NCBI RefSeq assembly: GCF_009817885.1 | Contig: NZ_CP041764.1 | Location: 4,650,001 to 4,714,000 of the forward strand | From: Serratia rhizosphaerae | GTDB taxonomy: Bacteria > Pseudomonadota > Gammaproteobacteria > Enterobacterales > Enterobacteriaceae | DNA length: 64,000 nucleotides | Direction of reading: 5' to 3' | Shown here: one piece after another, positions 28,432-37,360 of the stretch | Numbering within the stretch: position 1 is the first letter of the stretch | How the letters are laid out: each line of letters starts with the position of its first letter | The notes under the pieces: model-generated | What the model saw: the letters and a program-made list of their open reading frames with translations, nothing else | The model's database searches: none | Told to the model about the DNA's origin: nothing | Made by a program: the position numbers and the translations under genes

Positions 28432-28725
28432 ATGATAAAAACATGGGTGTTATCCGCCGCTCTGCTGCTGCCCGCCTTTGGTGCAACCGCCGGAGCCTAC
28501 GACAGCCTGGCCTTTGCGCTGAATCAGCAAACGCTGATAAACGATCTGCGTGCGCACTGCCAGATCGCCAAAGAGGTGCCGGACGAGAAGATCAAATCGG
28601 TATTCATCAACAGTAAGGAAAACCACGACGCGCTCAGCGCCACCGCCCGTGCGTTGAAGAACCACCAGCAGGAACAGTATCAGCAACAGCTGAAACGCAT
28701 TCACTGCCCGGACTTCACTCAGTAG
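28432..28725 (+). CDS. Small secreted protein of unknown function
   Basis: A 97-residue protein with a clear signal peptide (MIKTWVLSAALLLPAFGATAGA). The mature part has two cysteines (…LRAHCQIA…RIHCPDF), probably a disulfide, and a helical, glutamine-rich centre (ALKNHQQEQYQQQLKRIHC). AGGA lies 8 bases before ATG 28432. It sits directly behind the alkyl sulfatase on the same strand and may serve that enzyme. I do not recognise the family. Confidence 0.7.
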   Translation: MIKTWVLSAALLLPAFGATAGAYDSLAFALNQQTLINDLRAHCQIAKEVPDEKIKSVFINSKENHDALSATARALKNHQQEQYQQQLKRIHCPDFTQ

Positions 28726-28730
28726 TGATA

Positions 28731-29870
28731 TCAGTATGACCAGCGATCGCGCCCTGCCTGCTTGGCGCGGTACAGCGCCTTATCGGCCTCGGCAATCATC
28801 TGCGGCGGCGTCTGCCGCCCGGCCGAGGCGGCAATCCCCAGACTGACGGTGACCAACCGGCTGACTGCCGATGCGGCATGGGGTAATGCCGCCTGCTCTA
28901 TCCGGGCCCGAATCCGTTCGGCAACCTGCGCAGCCTGCTCCGCATTAGCGTGCGCCAATACCAGGGTGAATTCTTCCCCGCCGTAGCGGGCAACCAGATC
29001 TTCCGGCGTTCTGACCGCCGTTGCCAGCAGCGCGGCGACGTCCGCCAGGCACGCATCCCCCGCCTGATGGCCATAACGATCGTTGTAGTGCTTGAAGTAG
29101 TCGACGTCGACCATGATCAGGGCGAACGGTACCTGTACGGCGCACAGGCTGGCGAGATGGGATTCCAGCGCCCTTCTGTTGGCCAGCCCCGTCAGCGGGT
29201 CTTGCAACGCCAGCGTCTCCAGGCGAGAGATCAGCAGTTGGTTTTCCTGATAGCGTGACCAGGCTTCATCAAACCAGCGCAGCAAGGTCTGGCGACCGTA
29301 AATCACAATAACGGTGAAGATCAGCCATATCACCGCAAAATGGCCGTTGACGCCATGATTAAGCTGAATGCTGGCCAGCGGCGTGATAAGCCACAGCGGG
29401 GTAAGAAACAGCGCGAACCCCGGAGGATAAAAATAGAGTGAGGTCATGCCGGTCAGCATCAGTATGCATACCAACGGCCAGCCGAACGGCAACTGCCAAT
29501 AAGCGACGAAGCCAAAACAGCTGATAGCCCAGAGCACGCCCAGCAACGGCAGCAACAGTAAGGCGCACAAACGGATCCGGCGACCGTCACCACCTTTTCC
29601 GCAGCGGGAAACACCCCACAGAATAAGTGACAGCGTCACCACTACCGCCATTATGCCATCCATAATAAAGGGGATGACGGCGCCGATATGCAGCGTGGCA
29701 TCAAAAGCGGGGAACAGCAGATTGCGCAAGATCACCAGCAGCGCGAAAGCGATATTGACGGACGCCAGCCAGGGAAGACTGCTGCATATCGCCTGGTTGA
29801 CCATATCGCAACGGCGTGTCCATTGTGGCGATGCGGTCATGGTACGCCGACATTGATCATTTTTACTCAT
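28731..29870 (-). CDS. Membrane diguanylate cyclase (GGDEF)
   Basis: 379 residues. The first 195 form about six or seven membrane helices as a sensor part. After a short coiled coil (ENQLLISRLETLALQDPLTGLANRRAL) comes a GGDEF domain with VDVDYFKHYNDRYGH and an intact active site G297-G-E-E-F301, so cyclic-di-GMP synthesis is expected. The inhibitory I-site, usually RxxD four residues before RYGGEEF, reads T288-P-E-D291, with an arginine one place too early. Product inhibition may therefore be weak. It is monocistronic and converges on the small secreted protein. Confidence 0.88.
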   Translation of the reverse strand: MSKNDQCRRTMTASPQWTRRCDMVNQAICSSLPWLASVNIAFALLVILRNLLFPAFDATLHIGAVIPFIMDGIMAVVVTLSLILWGVSRCGKGGDGRRIRLCALLLLPLLGVLWAISCFGFVAYWQLPFGWPLVCILMLTGMTSLYFYPPGFALFLTPLWLITPLASIQLNHGVNGHFAVIWLIFTVIVIYGRQTLLRWFDEAWSRYQENQLLISRLETLALQDPLTGLANRRALESHLASLCAVQVPFALIMVDVDYFKHYNDRYGHQAGDACLADVAALLATAVRTPEDLVARYGGEEFTLVLAHANAEQAAQVAERIRARIEQAALPHAASAVSRLVTVSLGIAASAGRQTPPQMIAEADKALYRAKQAGRDRWSY

Positions 29871-29941
29871 AGACGCAGGTGGTTCCTGTGTTGTGGCCTG
29901 CTGTCATAGTAGTGCAAAATGCGTCGTACTGTCAGATCCGG

Positions 29942-30364
29942 TTACGTCCTAGCAGAGCGTTGCTCTAGCCATTGGTAAATCAGCATACCGGCCACCATCG
30001 CCAGCATGAAAATCAGCCCTTTTACTGTCCCCGCGCCCAGCAGCACCAGCCCCGGTCCCGGGCAGATCCCCGCCAGCCCCCAACCGATGCCGAACAGCGC
30101 CGCTCCGCCGATCAGCCGTTTGTCAATCTGTGTCGCGTCGGGCAGAAGCATCTTATCGGCATATCGCGGTCGGCGTCGTTTTTTCGCCATGCGAAAGGCA
30201 AAAAAACTGACGCTGATAGCTCCGCCCATCACCAAGGCTAGCGACGGATCCCAGGCGCGGGTAATATCCAGAAAAGCGAGGACTTTTTGCGGGTTGGCCA
30301 ATCCGCTGACGAGAAGACCCAGGCCGAACAGCAGGCCGGCAAGCAATGAGAAGACAATGTGCAT
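29942..30364 (-). CDS. YeeE/YedE-family half transporter (PmpB type)
   Basis: A 140-residue membrane protein with four helices and the conserved GLAGICPGPGLVLLGAG motif, the second half of the split YeeE/YedE (PmpAB) sulfur-compound transporters. These are thought to move thiosulfate or sulfane sulfur across the inner membrane. It is adjacent (1 base) to the matching first half and cotranscribed with a BigR-like sensor. Confidence 0.85.
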   Translation of the reverse strand: MHIVFSLLAGLLFGLGLLVSGLANPQKVLAFLDITRAWDPSLALVMGGAISVSFFAFRMAKKRRRPRYADKMLLPDATQIDKRLIGGAALFGIGWGLAGICPGPGLVLLGAGTVKGLIFMLAMVAGMLIYQWLEQRSART

Positions 30365-30365
30365 A

Positions 30366-30788
30366 TCAGGCTCCCATGACCCAGACGGTGATCATCGCCG
30401 TAATGATAAAAGTCGCGGTTGCCGCCAGCGATCGTTGCGATAATCGCGCCAGGCCGCAGACGCCGTGCCCGCTGGTACAGCCGGAGGCGTAGCGCGTACC
30501 GATCCCTACCAGCAGCCCGGCAATCAGCAGCAGCGGCCATGAAGCCGCAATCTCAATCTCCGGCAGCGGTGCGGCCAGCCGATAAAGCAGCGGCGCCAGC
30601 ACCATACCGATCAAAAATGCCAGCTGCCAGACTTTATCCTTGGTCGCCGGTGCTAAGATACGACCAAGTATGCCACTGATACCGGCGACGCGACCGCAAA
30701 ATAGCAGCAGTACCCAGACGGCAGCGCCGATCAGCAGACCGCCTAAAAAGCTCTGCAATGGCGTAAAGTGCGCGATATCAATCGTCAT
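30366..30788 (-). CDS. YeeE/YedE-family half transporter (PmpA type)
   Basis: A 140-residue membrane protein with the hallmark GCTSGHGVCGLARLSQRS (cysteine-containing loop) of the first half of split YeeE/YedE transporters. The start at 30788 lies inside the end of the ArsR-type gene (11-base overlap), so the two are coupled. Together with the next gene it should make one functional sulfur-compound channel. Confidence 0.85.
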   Translation of the reverse strand: MTIDIAHFTPLQSFLGGLLIGAAVWVLLLFCGRVAGISGILGRILAPATKDKVWQLAFLIGMVLAPLLYRLAAPLPEIEIAASWPLLLIAGLLVGIGTRYASGCTSGHGVCGLARLSQRSLAATATFIITAMITVWVMGA

Positions 30789-31113
30789 GACGGTCTCCCT
30801 CTTTATCAGTCGTCGGACAATAAAGTTGATACAGCGTCGTCAGCAGCACCAGCACGTCCGCCGAGGCAATACGATAGAAAATCTGTTTGCCGGCACGCCG
30901 GGTAGCCAGCAGCTGTTTACGCCGCAGTATGCCCAGCTGTTGCGACAGCGTAGGTTGAGTGATGCCCAGCGCGGTTTCAATATCCCCCACCGCCGCCTCG
31001 CCCTGACTGAGATGACAAAGAAGCAGCAGACGATCTTCATTGGCGATGGATTTGAGAATATCTGTCGCTTTGGCGGCGGCAATGCGCATTTGTTGTTGAT
31101 TAATCGGAGTCAT
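30778..31113 (-). CDS. ArsR-family persulfide sensor (BigR/SqrR/YgaV-like)
   Basis: A 111-residue winged helix (IANEDRLLLLCHLSQGEAAVGDIETALGITQPTLSQQLGILRRKQLL). It has exactly two cysteines, C33 and C99, 66 residues apart, the spacing known for the tetrasulfide-forming pair in SqrR and BigR. This makes a reactive-sulfur-responsive repressor of the two downstream YeeE/YedE genes very likely. The start is chosen at the M of MTPINQQQ; an in-frame ATG nine codons earlier (31140) is also possible. Its AT-rich promoter carries a TATATT/AATATA dyad. Confidence 0.88.
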   Translation of the reverse strand: MTPINQQQMRIAAAKATDILKSIANEDRLLLLCHLSQGEAAVGDIETALGITQPTLSQQLGILRRKQLLATRRAGKQIFYRIASADVLVLLTTLYQLYCPTTDKEGDRHDD

Positions 31114-31140
31114 CTTCCTGTGCACCGGTAATGTGATCAT

Positions 31141-31180
31141 TATATTTTTTAATATAATATGAAAATATATAATAATGTCA
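31141..31180. promoter_or_regulatory. AT-rich dyad, candidate BigR-like operator
   Basis: TATATT (31141-31146) and AATATA (31151-31156) are inverted around TTTT, followed by more ATAT-rich sequence. BigR-family operators are AT-rich palindromes overlapping the promoter, as here. Binding is inferred. Confidence 0.5.
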
Positions 31181-31269
31181 ATCAGATTGCCCTGTGCCGT
31201 GTGCGGATAATGGCGGGAATACGCTGAACGACATGCCGGGTTATCAAACCCGGCATCGGAGATGCGACA

Positions 31270-32043
31270 TTAACCGTTATGGATCAGTTTCGCTTTAGTT
31301 GGCGTGGCGGTAAAGCTGACGTCGCTACAGCTGAAGAAGGTTTCCCGCGCCGGATCGATACGCTCCCACTGCACATAGAGCAAGGTGTGTTGACCGTTCA
31401 CCCGATCCTGCGGAATGTCTACCTCGATCTGATAGACCCCGGCATTTTCACCCGGCGGAACAATTACCTCGGTCACCGTCAGCGGTTCCAGTACGCCCCA
31501 GCTCAGTGTTTGCGTGGTTGGATCGAACTCTTTTTTGGCGATATAGATATTCCACTTGCTGGGTTCATGGATCTTGGTGGCGTCATAGTACAGCGTTGCT
31601 TTGCCGTCTTTGACCGTTACGCTGGAAACCTGCCAATCCTTATGCGGCTGGTCGATACCTTCAAACTTGGCCACCCCGGCGGAGCACAAATGGCCATCGG
31701 GCACTTTATCCGCCGGCGAGCTGGTGCCCTCCAGGTTTTGCGAATAGGCAGGCCATTCGACAAACATCTGCCGGCGTTCCCATACCGGGATGCTGTCCTG
31801 TTTAAACAGAAAAGCGGCGCGGCAGGCGCCGTTGGGTATGTTGGAACCGTCATCGGGGTAGTTATAGCCGCCGTCGTTCTCGCAAATCACCTGACGCGCC
31901 TTGGGGATCTGCGTGGCGCCATGCTTGGGGCCAATACTTTGTTGGACTTCACTTCTCTTACTGGCCTCCTCAGCCTGAGCGGACAACGAACAGGCAAACG
32001 CCAGCAATGCGCATAATGACAAGGTCTTGGTGCGGTTACTCAT
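31270..32043 (-). CDS. AA10 lytic polysaccharide monooxygenase with N-terminal extension
   Basis: Copper oxidase that cleaves chitin or cellulose. 257 residues: signal peptide to about residue 24 (…CSLSAQA), then EEASKRSEVQQSIGPK, then the canonical start of AA10 enzymes, H41-G-A-T-Q-I-P-K-A-R and CENDGGY. The second copper histidine is H159 in ATKIHEPSKW, and the axial aromatic site is FFSCSDV near 237. In known enzymes the first histidine must be the free N-terminus. Here 16 residues separate it from the expected signal cleavage, so a second processing step or a different cleavage would be needed. The rest of the fold looks intact. Confidence 0.82.
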   Translation of the reverse strand: MSNRTKTLSLCALLAFACSLSAQAEEASKRSEVQQSIGPKHGATQIPKARQVICENDGGYNYPDDGSNIPNGACRAAFLFKQDSIPVWERRQMFVEWPAYSQNLEGTSSPADKVPDGHLCSAGVAKFEGIDQPHKDWQVSSVTVKDGKATLYYDATKIHEPSKWNIYIAKKEFDPTTQTLSWGVLEPLTVTEVIVPPGENAGVYQIEVDIPQDRVNGQHTLLYVQWERIDPARETFFSCSDVSFTATPTKAKLIHNG

Positions 32044-32800
32044 CGGGTACTTTCCTTATGCGAACGTTCCCGCCTTCAGGGAATGAAGGCGGAGCTTGAT
32101 ACGACAGGGGTAATAACTGCCCTGCCACCTACAAAAATCCGCATGGTGTTGAAGTCATGAATAACAAGCAAAGTCGGACAAGGAATATGACAGTTTCGTG
32201 ACGCCAGCTTACTGTAGGCCAGGAGTCAGGAACGCGCAAACTTGCTTCTGTGCGCAAATTATTCGCTAAGTAACGGTTGTCGGTTGACGCCGATGAAAAC
32301 TCAGAGCTTTCTGTTTGTCGCTCTCCCGGCGTTATGCATATGCCCTTTCCTTGTTTATCCGAGGCTCAATCAATAACTTTTTGCTCTATGCCGGCGCACT
32401 TTATATCGTCGAATAAAGCCTTATTATTTATCCCAGAAAAGGTTATGCGAGAAATAAATGTGGTTTATAAATAATCGCTTAGCCTTTGCCGCAGCCGCCC
32501 ACCGGCGCGCCCTTTCTCACCAAATTATAAAAAATTCGTTACAAGACAATATGTTGCAAAAAAGTAACATATCGCCCTCTTGTTAAATCCGGCGCGATTC
32601 TGTTATGGCGCATACTTTCGACCACAAAATCAACAACGTGTTGATTCATATAGGGAAAATCTAAACAAAATTAAACAAAATAAATGATTGAGCCGCAGGT
32701 TAAAAAACAATATATTGGGCGCGCTTTTATGTAGAGCAAATCATTTGTTAATTCAATTATTCAATCAGGCGTTGTCAATAACCCTGGTTGTAGGAGTGAT
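32044..32800. other. Intergenic region between LPMO and dat
   Basis: No gene is supported. A hairpin CCGCCTTCA (32070-32078) / TGAAGGCGG (32084-32092) lies in the LPMO leader or promoter. The right 300 bases are AT-rich and must contain the dat promoter. No riboswitch-like structure was recognised. Confidence 0.45.
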
Positions 32801-34186
32801 ATGATGACGGATAAAGTCCGTATTGATACTTTAGGTGCCGATTCATTTAATGGAAACAACGAAACCTATTTGGCCAGACAGGCTGAATTTGAATCAAACG
32901 TTAGGAGTTATCCTCGTAAATTGCCATTAGCGATTGCGAAGGCTCAGGGTGTCTGGCTGACCGATGTTGAAAACAAACAATATCTTGATTGCCTGGCCGG
33001 CGCAGGTACGCTGGCGCTGGGCCATAATCATCCTGATGTCCTGCAGAGCATCCAAAATGTCATTACCAGCGGCTTGCCGTTACATACGCTCGATCTGACT
33101 ACGCCGTTAAAAGACGGCTTCTCTGCCCACCTGCTCTCTCTGCTGCCGGGCCAGGGGAAAGAGTACTGCCTGCAGTTCTGCGGCCCTTCCGGCGCCGACG
33201 CGGTGGAAGCCGCGCTGAAACTGGCGAAGAAGCACACCGGCCGCAGCGGCGTGATCAGCTTCTCCGGCGGCTATCACGGCATGACCCACGGCGCGCTGTC
33301 GGTCACCGGCAACCTGTCGCCGAAAGAAGCCATCAACGGCATGATGCCGGAAGTGCAGTTCATGCCTTACCCGCATGAATACCGTTGCCCGCTGGGTATC
33401 GGCGGCGAAGCCGGCGTCAAGGCGCTGAGCTACTACTTCGAAAACCTGATTAACGACGTTGAAAGCGGCGTGCGTAAGCCAGCGGCAGTGATCCTGGAAG
33501 CGGTTCAGGGCGAAGGCGGCGTGAACCCGGCGCCGGTCGAGTGGCTGCAGCGTATCCGTAAGGTGACGCAGGAGCACGGTATTCTGCTGATTATCGACGA
33601 AGTGCAGGCCGGCTTTGCCCGTACCGGTAAATTCTTCGCCTTCGAACACGCCGGCATTGAGCCGGATATCATCGTGATGTCGAAAGCGGTCGGCGGCGGC
33701 CTGCCGTTGGCGGTGCTGGGCATCAAGAAGCAGTTCGACGCCTGGGAGCCTGGCCACCACACCGGCACCTTCCGCGGCAACCAGCTGGCGATGGCGACCG
33801 GCCTGACCACGCTGAAGTACCTGCAAGAACACAACATTGCCGACAAAGTAGCCGCTCAGGGCGAATGGCTGAAAGGCAAGCTGGCCGAACTGCAGCAGCG
33901 TTACCCGGTGATTGGCCACGTACGCGGCCTGGGTCTGATGCTCGGCATCGAGATCGTCAAACCGCACGAAGCGCCGGATCATATGGGCAGCTACCCTGCC
34001 GATGGCGAGCTGTCCGCGCTGCTGCAGAAAAAATGCTTTGAAGGCGGCCTGATTCTGGAACGTGGCGGCCGTCACGGCAGCGTGCTGCGTCTGTTGCCTT
34101 CCCTGCTGATCAGCAATGAAGAGCTGGGCGTATTCCTGGATAAATTTGAAAACGCTCTGTTGAGCGCGGGCGTTAAGCCTGTCTGA
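32801..34186 (+). CDS. dat: L-2,4-diaminobutyrate:2-oxoglutarate 4-aminotransferase
   Basis: Class III PLP aminotransferase of 461 residues that interconverts L-aspartate 4-semialdehyde and glutamate with L-2,4-diaminobutyrate and 2-oxoglutarate. Family features: SFSGGYHGMTHGALSVTG, the PLP aspartate in LLIIDEVQAGFARTGK, and the lysine in IVMSKAVGGGLPLAVLGIKK. TAGGAGTGAT precedes the paired ATG start. It is directly followed by ddc; this pair makes 1,3-diaminopropane in Acinetobacter, Enterobacter and Serratia. Confidence 0.92.
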   Translation: MMTDKVRIDTLGADSFNGNNETYLARQAEFESNVRSYPRKLPLAIAKAQGVWLTDVENKQYLDCLAGAGTLALGHNHPDVLQSIQNVITSGLPLHTLDLTTPLKDGFSAHLLSLLPGQGKEYCLQFCGPSGADAVEAALKLAKKHTGRSGVISFSGGYHGMTHGALSVTGNLSPKEAINGMMPEVQFMPYPHEYRCPLGIGGEAGVKALSYYFENLINDVESGVRKPAAVILEAVQGEGGVNPAPVEWLQRIRKVTQEHGILLIIDEVQAGFARTGKFFAFEHAGIEPDIIVMSKAVGGGLPLAVLGIKKQFDAWEPGHHTGTFRGNQLAMATGLTTLKYLQEHNIADKVAAQGEWLKGKLAELQQRYPVIGHVRGLGLMLGIEIVKPHEAPDHMGSYPADGELSALLQKKCFEGGLILERGGRHGSVLRLLPSLLISNEELGVFLDKFENALLSAGVKPV

Positions 34187-34201
34187 GTGGAGTTGAACGC
34201 A

Positions 34202-35668
34202 ATGTCCAAGTCAAACCCGATCCTGGCCGGCTCAGCGCAAAGCATTGAAGCCTACCAGCAGGCGATCGCCCAGAGCAGCGAGGCGGTGGCGCAGTGGCTG
34301 CAGCAGCCTGAGATGTATCAGGGTAAAACCGTGGCCGAACTGCGCGAGCGCATTCAGCTGGACTTCAATCCGCAGGGCCTGGGCAACCAGGCGGCGATTG
34401 AACGTGCGGTTGAATACTTCCTGCAGGACAGCCTGGCGGTACACCATCCGCAGTGCGTGGCGCACCTGCACTGCCCGAGCCTGGTGGTCAGCCAGGCCGC
34501 CGAGGTGCTGATTAACGCCACCAACCAGAGCATGGACTCCTGGGATCAGAGCCCTTCCGCCACCATCATCGAGATGAAGCTGGTCGAATGGCTGCGTGAA
34601 CGCGTGGGTTACCAGCCTGGCGACGCCGGCGTATTCACCAGCGGCGGCACCCAGAGCAACCTGATGGGGCTGATGCTGGCGCGCGACGCCTTCTTCGCCC
34701 GTCAGGGACACTCGGTGCAGCAGGACGGCCTGATCGGCGATCTGCGTAAAATCAAAGTGTTCTGCTCCGCCAATGCCCACTTCTCGGTGCAGAAGAACAT
34801 GGCGCTGCTGGGCTTCGGCTATCAGTGCGTGACGCAGGTGAAAACCGACGAGCGCGCGCGGATGGATCTGAACGATCTGGCGGAAAAAGTGGCGCAGGCG
34901 CATGCCAACGGCGAACAGATTATGGCGATTGTCGCCACCGCCGGCACCACCGACGCCGGCGCGATCGACCCGCTGCGTGATATCGCACAGATTGCGGCGC
35001 AGCACCAGATCTGGCTGCACGTTGATGCCGCCTGGGGCGGCGCGCTGCTGCTGTCTGAGCAGTACCGCCACTATCTGGACGGTATTGAACTGGTGGACTC
35101 CATCACCCTGGACTTCCACAAGCAGTTCTTCCAGACCATCAGCTGCGGCGCGTTCCTGCTGAAAGAGGCGCGCCACTATGAGCTGATGCGCTATCAGGCG
35201 GCTTACCTGAACTCCGAGTTTGACGAAGCGCAGGGCGTGCCGAACCTGGTGTCCAAATCGCTGCAGACCACCCGTCGTTTTGACGCATTGAAACTGTGGA
35301 TGGGGCTGGAAGCGCTGGGGCAGCAACAGTACGCCGAGATTATCGATCACGGCATTACCCTGTCGCAGCAGGTGGCGGAATACGTCAACGCGCAGCCGAC
35401 GCTGGAACTGGTGATGCAGCCGCAGCTGGCCAGCGTACTGTTCCGTTCACGTCCGGCACAGCTGGCGGACGACGCCGCGGTAGCGCTGCTGAATCAGCGT
35501 ATCGGCGATAACCTGCTGGAATCCGGTCAGGCCAACGTCGGCGTGACCGAATTTAACGGCGTCACCTGCCTGAAGCTGACGCTGCTGAACCCGACGGTAA
35601 CGCTGGACGACGTCAAGCGCCTGCTGGATCTGGTAGACAGCGCCGCACAGGGGCTGGCAAACGCCTAA
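34202..35668 (+). CDS. ddc: L-2,4-diaminobutyrate decarboxylase
   Basis: PLP group-II decarboxylase of 488 residues giving 1,3-diaminopropane from diaminobutyrate. It has GVFTSGGTQSNLMGL, the histidine in NAHFSVQKN, HVDAAWGGALLLS, and the PLP lysine in SITLDFHKQFFQT. I use ATG 34202 (GGAG 9 bases upstream) and not the GTG right after the dat stop. It is cotranscribed with dat and ends at a clear terminator. Confidence 0.92.
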   Translation: MSKSNPILAGSAQSIEAYQQAIAQSSEAVAQWLQQPEMYQGKTVAELRERIQLDFNPQGLGNQAAIERAVEYFLQDSLAVHHPQCVAHLHCPSLVVSQAAEVLINATNQSMDSWDQSPSATIIEMKLVEWLRERVGYQPGDAGVFTSGGTQSNLMGLMLARDAFFARQGHSVQQDGLIGDLRKIKVFCSANAHFSVQKNMALLGFGYQCVTQVKTDERARMDLNDLAEKVAQAHANGEQIMAIVATAGTTDAGAIDPLRDIAQIAAQHQIWLHVDAAWGGALLLSEQYRHYLDGIELVDSITLDFHKQFFQTISCGAFLLKEARHYELMRYQAAYLNSEFDEAQGVPNLVSKSLQTTRRFDALKLWMGLEALGQQQYAEIIDHGITLSQQVAEYVNAQPTLELVMQPQLASVLFRSRPAQLADDAAVALLNQRIGDNLLESGQANVGVTEFNGVTCLKLTLLNPTVTLDDVKRLLDLVDSAAQGLANA

Positions 35669-35690
35669 GCGCCCTGCCGACAGACAACAA

Positions 35691-35719
35691 GCCGATAACC
35701 TGGGTTATCGGCTTTTTTT
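35691..35719 (+). terminator. Rho-independent terminator of dat-ddc
   Basis: GCCGATAACC (35691-35700) pairs with GGTTATCGGC (35703-35712), followed by T7. It lies 22 bases after the ddc stop. Confidence 0.85.
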
Positions 35720-35725
35720 ATCGCC

Positions 35726-36127
35726 TTACGGCTCTGCGCCGGCGTTCTGGCCGTTGCGCGCCAGATTTTGCTCCATCTCATCCAGCGCCGCCTGATTATC
35801 CAGCCCCCACTGATACATCTGCTCAATCGGCTGCGCCAGCGTGCGCCCCAGCGGGGTCAGCGAATATTCCACCTTCGGCGGCACTACCTGATACACCTTA
35901 CGCTCAATCAACCCGCGCAGCTCCAGTTCACGCAATGTCTGAAACAGCATCTTCTTGGAAATGCCCTGCAGGCTGCGCTGCAGTTCACCGGTGCGCGCGC
36001 CCGGCTGCGGCCAGTGCCACAGCGCATGCAGCACCATGGTGCTCCACTTGACGGCAAACAGCGACATCAGCCGGCGCGGCGCCGAGTCGGCATAAAAATA
36101 GACTTTCCCATCGATCCAATCCGGCAT
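35726..36127 (-). CDS. HxlR-family transcriptional regulator
   Basis: A 133-residue winged helix (KWSTMVLHALWHWPQPGARTGELQRSLQGISKKMLFQTLRELELRGLIERKVYQ… VEYSLTPLGRTL), the MarR/HxlR fold. It differs from most HxlR proteins in lacking the N-terminal cysteine. The start is set at ATG 36127 (AGGAG ten bases upstream); an ATG eleven codons earlier is possible. It is divergent from the alcohol dehydrogenase and probably controls it, perhaps in response to aldehydes. Confidence 0.82.
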   Translation of the reverse strand: MPDWIDGKVYFYADSAPRRLMSLFAVKWSTMVLHALWHWPQPGARTGELQRSLQGISKKMLFQTLRELELRGLIERKVYQVVPPKVEYSLTPLGRTLAQPIEQMYQWGLDNQAALDEMEQNLARNGQNAGAEP

Positions 36128-36266
36128 CGGAGACTCACTCCTGAACATCATGGTTACCAAATGGTGACTACTATCAATAAAGGAACCTTTTGTCTATAGT
36201 CTGCCGCCCTCAACGCAAGTTTGTCCGTACCGCTGCGGACAGATGCCGATAACGAAAGGTGAAGCG

Positions 36267-37322
36267 ATGAAAATTAACGCTATCGCGGCCAGCCATGCCG
36301 ACCGCCCTTTGGCCCCCGCCCAGATTACGCTGCGTGATGTACAGCCGGAAGACGTCAGCATTGAGATCCTGTATTGCGGGGTATGCCATTCCGATCTACA
36401 TATGGCGCGCAACGAATGGGGCGTCAGCAACTATCCGCTGGTGCCGGGCCATGAGATTGTCGGCCGGGTGCGGGCCACCGGCGCGGCGGTAACGCGCTTT
36501 CAGCCGGGCGATCTGGTGGGCGTCGGCGTGATGGTGGATTCCTGCGGCGACTGCCATTTCTGCCGCCAGCAGGAGGAGCAGTACTGCGAGACGGGCTTTG
36601 TGCCAACCTATAACGGCACCGACAGATATACCGGCCGGCTGACGACCGGCGGCTATGCCGAGCAGATCGTGGTAGACCAGCATTTTGTGGTATCGGTGCC
36701 GCAGAACCTGCCGCTGCACGCGGTAGCGCCACTGCTGTGCGCCGGCGTGACCGTCTGGTCGCCGCTGCAGCACCTGAAACTGCAGCCGGGCGATAAGGTC
36801 GGCGTGATCGGCCTGGGCGGGCTGGGCCATATGGCGGTGAAGCTGGCCAGCGCACTGGGGGCGGAGGTGACGCTGTTCACCACCTCGCCGGAAAAAGGCG
36901 CCGATGCGCGCCGTCTGGGCGCCAGCCAGGTGGTGGTATCCAAGGATGCACAGCAGATGGCCGCCCAGCAACACAGTCTGGACATTATTCTCGACTGCGT
37001 CGCCGCGCCGCATCAGCTTGATCCTTACCTGGCCTGCCTGAAGACCAACGGCCATCTGGTGCTGGTCGGCATTCCGGACAGCCCGCACCCGCCGACGGAC
37101 GTGACGCCGATGGTGTTCCGTCGCCTGAGCATTACCGGCACCTCGATCGGCAGCATTGCGGAAACGCAGGCGATGCTTGACTTCTGCGGCCAGCACAATA
37201 TCACCGCCGACGTAGAGCTGATTGATGCCGGCGAGGTAGAAACCGCGTTTAGCCGCATGCTGCAGGGCGACGTGAAATATCGTTTTGTTATCGATATGCA
37301 ACGCGCCCGCTGGGATCAATAA
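36267..37322 (+). CDS. NADP-dependent zinc alcohol dehydrogenase (YahK/CAD type)
   Basis: 351 residues. Catalytic zinc ligands C in YCGVCHSDLH and H in PGHEIVG, structural-zinc cysteines CGDCHFCRQQEEQYC, nucleotide site GLGGLGHMAVKLA near residue 178. This is the cinnamyl/YahK branch that reduces a broad range of aldehydes. AAGGTGAAG precedes ATG 36267. It is divergent from the HxlR gene and ends at a hairpin with a short T run. Confidence 0.85.
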   Translation: MKINAIAASHADRPLAPAQITLRDVQPEDVSIEILYCGVCHSDLHMARNEWGVSNYPLVPGHEIVGRVRATGAAVTRFQPGDLVGVGVMVDSCGDCHFCRQQEEQYCETGFVPTYNGTDRYTGRLTTGGYAEQIVVDQHFVVSVPQNLPLHAVAPLLCAGVTVWSPLQHLKLQPGDKVGVIGLGGLGHMAVKLASALGAEVTLFTTSPEKGADARRLGASQVVVSKDAQQMAAQQHSLDIILDCVAAPHQLDPYLACLKTNGHLVLVGIPDSPHPPTDVTPMVFRRLSITGTSIGSIAETQAMLDFCGQHNITADVELIDAGEVETAFSRMLQGDVKYRFVIDMQRARWDQ

Positions 37323-37334
37323 GCGATACTTTTC

Positions 37335-37360
37335 AGCCCTCCTTTCTCGGGGGGCTTTAA
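37335..37360 (+). terminator. Terminator of the alcohol dehydrogenase
   Basis: AGCCCTCC (37335-37342) pairs with GGGGGGCT (37349-37356) with one G-U pair, followed by TTT and AATACTTTT. Confidence 0.6.
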
